Source: Pilaira anomala | Taxonomy: Eukaryota > Mucoromycota > Mucoromycetes > Mucorales > Mucoraceae | Assembly (NCBI GenBank): GCA_025716855.1 | Contig: JAIXMQ010000009.1 | Coordinates: forward strand, 62,001 to 126,000 | DNA length: 64,000 nt | Reading direction: 5' to 3' | Shown: piece after piece, positions 58,806 to 64,000 of the stretch | Numbering within the stretch: position 1 is the first letter of the stretch | Layout of the letters: the number at the start of each line of letters is the position of its first letter | Program-made: the position numbers and the translations under genes | The notes under the pieces: generated by a model | Told to the model about the DNA's origin: nothing | Database searches by the model: none | What the model saw: only the letters and a program-made list of their open reading frames with translations

Positions 58806-60377
58806 TTAATTATAGCCACCAGGAGGAGGAGGATAACCTTGAGATGGAGGATAATTAGGTGGATATCCACCATTATGATGAGGCATACCGTTATGAAAAG
58901 TACCTTGATGAGCAGCAAAAGGAGTTCCCTGATGAGATGCAAAGGGCGAAGGAGCAGCAGCAGCAAATGGAGTGCCTAATGGATCCGCATGTGACATGTA
59001 CCCACTACTAGGATACGATTGAGGCTCAGGAAATCCACCTACATGAAATCCATGTTGCGTATGTTGTGGAGGGTAATTAGGGAAACTATTTCTATTGCTG
59101 TTGTTGTTGCTGGGTGGGTAAACACTACCTCCTCCTTCACCATTGAAACCATTAGGTCGACCAGAGTTTGAAGGGTTATAAGAAGAAGATAATAAAGAAG
59201 CAGAGTTATTGCTTCCATAACTTCCAGGACCTGGAGGAGAAGTAGGTCTACTGTTGGGAGGTGGTACATAAGAATTGGGACGACTTGTAGGACGTGGTGG
59301 ATAGATTTGAGATCCAGTTGACATGGAAGGCGTAGGGTTTGGAGGTGGGTAAGGACTAGCGCCCATGTTGAATGGAGGTTGTTGTTGTTGAGGTGGATAA
59401 GGACTAGCATTGAATGGAGGTCTTTGTTGTTGTTGTTGAGGTGGGTAAGGACTTGCTTGGTAAGTAGGTGTAGAATGAGATTCATTTGGAGTTGGAGCGG
59501 GTCGACCGAATGAATGGTATTGAGGGGAAGGAGTATATGGGTTATTAAATTGAGGTGTTTGTTGAACAGAAGGAGGATTTGGTGCATAACCACTGGGTTT
59601 AGAGTGTCTACCACCATATCTCGTAGGTTGACGTTTTGGAGGAGGTTGCTAAGGAAACGAAATGAAAAAAAAAGTTAAATTTTATAATGCACGTACAAAA
59701 AAAAAAAAAAACTTACAGCAGAATAAAACGTTAGTTCAAGATAGATTTCACCAGCGGGTCTACCTTTATAGTGTAATGGATACCAATCTATTTTAAACAG
59801 TTAACTAAGTGTCTTTTTTTAACAAAGTAAACTTGTCTACATGTATATATTTTTACCATCCGCTTCACCGTCCACTAATACTTGGGAAATATCTAATTCA
59901 CATTCTGAAATCAACTCTTGTCTTTTTGCGTCCTCATCATATACTTGTACGACTACAAGCGTCTTTTTTTCAGGTACAGGTAAATTTACCTAATAAATGT
60001 ATGTGTATGAGTTAAAAAGGTTTTTTCAGAAAAAAACTTGGCGTACCTGATCATCCCAAGTTGGGTGTTGTCCACCTCGTAAGTCAGTTTTAGTCTTTTT
60101 TGTTGTTTCTCCTAACCTAAATATGACAAAGGGATCTTGTTTACCGACAATCTATTTAAGAAGTGTGAATATATATACGAGATGAGACTTGCTTCAAATA
60201 TTCTTTTACCTCGCGTTCAGGAAGATGTCTCTAAATAAAAAAAGGGGGGAAGGTGCAAAAAAGGGGGTTGTTACTTGACAAAATAAAAAAAAGAGCATAT
60301 ACAAGATATAGGTCTATATAACTTACAGCTTTATAAGCTACAATAACTAACTCTCCAACAATTCTTGGTTTCGACAT
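58806..60377 (-). CDS. Inn1/Fic1-type C2 cytokinesis protein with proline-rich tail
   Basis: Six exons: 60377-60327, 60230-60210, 60151-60047, 59989-59857, 59787-59717 and 59648-58806, giving 407 aa. The N-terminal ~127 residues form a C2 domain (GELVIVAYKARHLPEREIVGKQDPFVIFRLG, GGQHPTWDDQVNLPV, WYPLHYKGRPAGEIYLELTF). The rest is Pro/Gln/Ser-rich with repeated ASPYPPQQQQ and many PxxP motifs, ending in GYPPPPGGYN. This layout is that of fungal Inn1/Fic1 ingression proteins, which sit at the actomyosin ring and activate septum synthesis through SH3 partners. The assignment rests on architecture; plant-type C2 proteins share the C2 style. Divergent from the Rim15-like gene. Confidence 0.82.
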
Positions 60378-61157
60378 TTAAAAAATAAAATAAAATACAG
60401 GAAGAAGAAAGATATAAATAAATTTACTTTTGAGGCTGAATAAATATATAAAAAAAACGGGCTTCAAAATGTTTAAGGCAAAAGTAGTTTTTTTTTAAAA
60501 GAAAAAATTTGTATTGAACTACTGTACACTATTCCGAGTTTAAAAGTCTAGTTTTAAATGTTTTAAAAGCTTTTTCGATTATATAGGGCGTAAAATTAGA
60601 TTGAAGAGTGTAAAAAAAAAGAAAAAAGTCAGGTGAGAGAGAAATATTTCATTGATAGAAAAAACGAAGATATGTAATACATCTCATTCTCTCTTTGTAT
60701 GTGGCGTTTTAAGAATTATATATATTCACACACATTTTATTAGTGTTATGTACATTACAACAAGAAGTGTTTAAAAAAAAGGGTCACATTACACATGTGG
60801 GATTTTAATCAACAACAAACACATTACATTGTTACACTCACACTCAAAAGTAAAATGTTTAAAAAGAAAAACCTCCCTTTTTTTTCTTATGCAAAATACA
60901 CTGGACCAATCAAGGGACTGTGTGACGTAAACTGTACGATTTCTCTCTCTTTGTTATTTTTTTTTTTTTTTTTGCCTTTTGCCTTTTGCCTTTTCTCTTT
61001 TTTTCTTTATCTCTTTCTATCTTTCTCTCTCTCCGTCTATATATATTTCTCTTTTTCTTAAAAATATACGATTGATATCTATACCTCTACTTTTGTTTTT
61101 GTGTGTGTGCAATTTTTTTTATATATCTATTTTGAGATAGTCAATGAAAAATACCAC
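60378..61157. other. Divergent promoter region, Inn1/Fic1-like and Rim15-like genes
   Basis: 780 bp. It contains CT/T tracts (60940-61060) including a short TTTTGCC tandem (60970-60992). No gene seen. Confidence 0.5.
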
Positions 61158-64000
61158 ATGGAACAAGTAGCTCCTCGGTCAGCAGACGACGTACTAACTC
61201 CTATTAAATCGGCCACTACTGTCAATAAAAACAGCGGCAGCAGCAACTATAACCACAACTATAACCATAGCAACAGCAACCATAGCAACAGCAACCATAG
61301 CAACAGCGACCATAGCAACAGCAGCAAGCCAATGTCATCACCACCAGTGCCACCAATCCGTTCTAACCCCGCGTTTGTTAGTTCTGAAAATACTGAATAC
61401 AATATACCACAGTTTCCTAAACGACTTTCTTCTTCTTCTTCTAACTCACAATTGCCTCCATTGAATGAAAAGAAAAAGTTTCATAATAATAATAATAATA
61501 GTTCAGAGGAAACAGAAGATACCACCAGCATAAGATATTCTCATAGTCCACCACCGCCTATAGGAAGTGGAGCAAAATTCATGAGAATATCTAAAAGAAC
61601 GAGTTTAATTGTAGATAATAATGAAAGATGGATAGATGATAGTAAATCTGGCTCAATATCTAAATTACGTGAAAATCGTGTACCTTCAAATGAAGATGGT
61701 TTTCATCGTCGTAATTCGTCTATTTCTTCTATATTGACAGATAATATTAGTATGATTTCTTCTTCTGATGGATATGAATCATGTAATGATTATGACCAAA
61801 GTAACAAATGTAAAAAAAAAAAGCTTAAATAAATATATATATTATATTTATATATAGATATATGATTGCTAAAATACTACTTTTTTACTAGTTTATAAAC
61901 AAAGACGTAAATCTTCTGGAAGTGTACTTCGGAACATGTCAAGTGCAGACTTATCAACTGATACAAGTCCTGTAATAGACGGGTTACCTGCATACCAACA
62001 ATCCATTCAAAACTTTGTAAAAAGACAATTATCGAATACTACAGCAGCTGCATTAGATGAAGAAGAAGCAGATAAAGATGTGATTGAAATTGATTTAGAT
62101 GAAGAGAGAAATGATATATTGTATGATCATGACTTAACAAGTCATCATTATCAATCTCCTGTATACCCTGCTCTCTTTTTAAATGATATCATTGGAAATG
62201 AACAGCAACAAGAAGAAGATGACTGTTGTTACTTTTATGGTTGTACTTCTACTTACGAATCAGAAGAAGCATTAGATTATTTCAGTCTTTGCCGAGATAC
62301 TCAAGGTATTATACATAACAAGTAAATATATTTGTATACATGTATAACATTTTAAAACTAATAGTCAAATTATTGTTAGAATCTAAAAGTGTACCCATTG
62401 GTAGAAGTAATAATAATAAAGCATCATTAAAAAGTTATGCCAACAAGTTAAAACAATCACGATCTACTAAAATTCGAAAATGGTCAGTCTGTCATGACAC
62501 GGAACCAAAATGGATAAATTGGATAGATGAATCATTCATGGTCGACCCTAAAATTACAGATTGGTGGAACTCAATTCAAGCAGCAGCACCTGTGCAACGC
62601 ATGTCACTTGATTATCAATTTCCACCTACTACTACTACTACTAATAATAATAATAACAATGATTATAATAGTGACGAAGATTATATATCTGACACAACTA
62701 CAACAACTACCACAAGAAATCCACAACAAGTAGTATCACAATCAACTACAAAATCAATTACTCCTACACGATCCACATTCCGTCATATTGGTTATAGATT
62801 TAATACAAATAAAAATCCATTCTCTCATTTCACTGAAGATGCACGCAAGACAACACCCAATTGTCCACGTCAAACAATTAAATCAAGATTAGAGTCTGCT
62901 AAATATGCTTGTAATTCCGAACTAAGACGTATCATTGATGGTTTAAACGAGTACGTAGAAAAATCTTTACTTTATTTTGAAGCTGTAGATGATGTAGCTG
63001 TCTATCACGAGTCTGTCACAACAACAACAGAACAACAAGAACAACAGTTGGAGAATAATAAACAATTAAATGACGATGATTTAATGAGATGGGACGAACT
63101 CAAAAAGAATGCCAATAATGATTTATTAACACTTGTCACAGAAGATTCGTATAAACCTACACCATTTATACTTAAATTACAGGACTTGATTTGTTTAGCA
63201 CAAAGTGTCCTTGATACTGACCTAGAAGTCTTTTTGGATAACCCAGGTGCATGTGCAGAAACAGTTTCAAGTATACAAGAAGTAGGAAGTGAATATCATA
63301 CGGATTGGCCTTGCAGAGAATGGTATGTTAGATTATTACTTGGTGTTGCTGCATTTAATCGTGTAGTAGAATGGTGGCAAGCTGAACGTAGTTTCTGGGC
63401 AACGAGTAATTCTGCAAGTACAACTGTCACACCTTTATTTAAACCACTTACAATTGCTGGTGTTGTTGGTGGCGGATCATCATCAACAACAAATGAAAAT
63501 GAAATTGTTGAAGATTCATCGTCAAACAAAAGAATGTCAAGAACAAGAGATAATAGTGTCATGTCTATCATGCAAAATGAAGATGAATCTTTATTACAAG
63601 AAGAAGCAGAAATTGGTCAAAGTAGTACTATTGTCATGGAATTATCTCTTGCTCCAATTACAGTACAATACTTGAGTCCTGTCTGGCATGATGTTATTGG
63701 GTAAAAGAAAGAATTATTTATTTATTTTAAACATATTTAACTCATTATTTTCTTTTGCAGAACCCAACCTCAGTCTATGGTAGGCTTAGATATTTCTCAA
63801 TTGCTTGTAGATGAAGATAAACATGTATTTTCTTCCGCAACACGAGATATGTTGGCCATTGAATCCAAAACGGTTGAGGTCGTATTTCGTGTACTCACAA
63901 GTGATTCAAAACGACCTTTTGAAATGGAAGGAAAAGGCATGTTAATGTATAACAGAGTCACAAGTGAACCCAGTCATACCATGTGGGTCGTTAAATCTTT
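61158..64000 (+). CDS. RIM15: N-terminal part of a Rim15/Cek1-type PAS-containing protein kinase (runs off the window)
   Basis: Exons 61158-61809, 61892-62305, 62380-63700 and 63761 to the window end encode about 875 residues so far. The first ~250 are low complexity (NHSNS repeats, poly-S, poly-N). Then comes a conserved Rim15-like region: TIKSRLESAKYACNSELRRI, YHTDWPCREWYVRLLLGVAAFNRVVEWW. A PAS-like domain begins near LSPVWHDVIGTQPQSMVGLD and extends to the edge (FEMEGKGMLMYNRV). The kinase and receiver domains would lie beyond the window. Rim15/Cek1/Ppk31 kinases couple TOR and PKA nutrient signals to quiescence. A SIM-like patch (DVIEIDLDEE) occurs in exon 2. The start ATG at 61158 (MEQVAPRS) is preferred over one at 61101 in AT-rich leader. 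Confidence 0.82.
61263..61322 (+). repeat. In-frame 15-bp minisatellite encoding Asn-His-Ser-Asn-Ser
   Basis: Four perfect or near-perfect units AACCATAGCAACAGC (last with GAC) in exon 1 of the Rim15-like gene. Length change would keep the frame. Confidence 0.9.

Overview
The window looks like nuclear DNA of an early-diverging fungus, most likely a Mucoromycota/Mucorales species. Reasons: very AT-rich intergenic DNA full of homopolymers and dinucleotide runs; many short GT-AG introns, often poly-T or poly-A; and fungal protein families throughout (Uls1-like STUbL, Arc1, Spt7, Inn1/Fic1, Rim15, Puf, old yellow enzymes, GH3 beta-glucosidases). No rRNA, tRNA, CRISPR or bacterial-type operon was recognised. 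All exon models were made by eye from reading frame, splice sites and protein continuity.

Layout. 1-6845: two tandem copies of a RING/SNF2 (Uls1/Rad5-type) gene, the first seen only as its 3' end. Both copies share a 3' AT-rich array. The first copy carries an apparent ~460-bp insertion and is joined to an orphan terminal exon (1333-1593). 7620-8560: degenerate F-box-like gene relics. 8619-12308: two minus-strand low-complexity proteins (a C2-domain protein and a DUF7721-type protein). 14265-15095: a Ras GTPase. 17051-18747: an Arc1/AIMP1-type tRNA-binding cofactor, convergent with an F-box-like gene (18984-19856). 21184-24648: a Pumilio-type PUF protein, convergent with the SAGA subunit Spt7 (25008-28307). 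29002-29625: a Zip1/Cys3-type bZIP factor.

31390-38159: two paralogous old yellow enzymes separated by 4.6 kb that holds a TATACCC-rich satellite, a G-quadruplex motif and a clear TA-flanked inverted-repeat element (MITE). 40245-48383: a housekeeping block of a TMX2-like thioredoxin-fold membrane protein, ribosomal protein uS2 (RPS0/RPSA), the tRNA methyltransferase Trm13 and an MFS transporter. 51055-57145: two tandem secreted GH3 beta-glucosidases. 57811-58517: a frameshifted F-box-like gene. 58806-60377: an Inn1/Fic1-type C2 cytokinesis protein, divergent from the N-terminal part of a Rim15/Cek1-type kinase (61158 to the right edge).

The genes do not form one pathway. The clearest theme is local duplication at several ages: the STUbL copies, the OYE pair, the GH3 pair (with flanking DNA), and decayed F-box-like copies. 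No obviously new multi-gene system is visible. The best leads are the SIM-dense STUbL with its chimeric duplication junction, the MITE next to the satellite and G-quadruplex, and the divergence between the GH3 paralogues.
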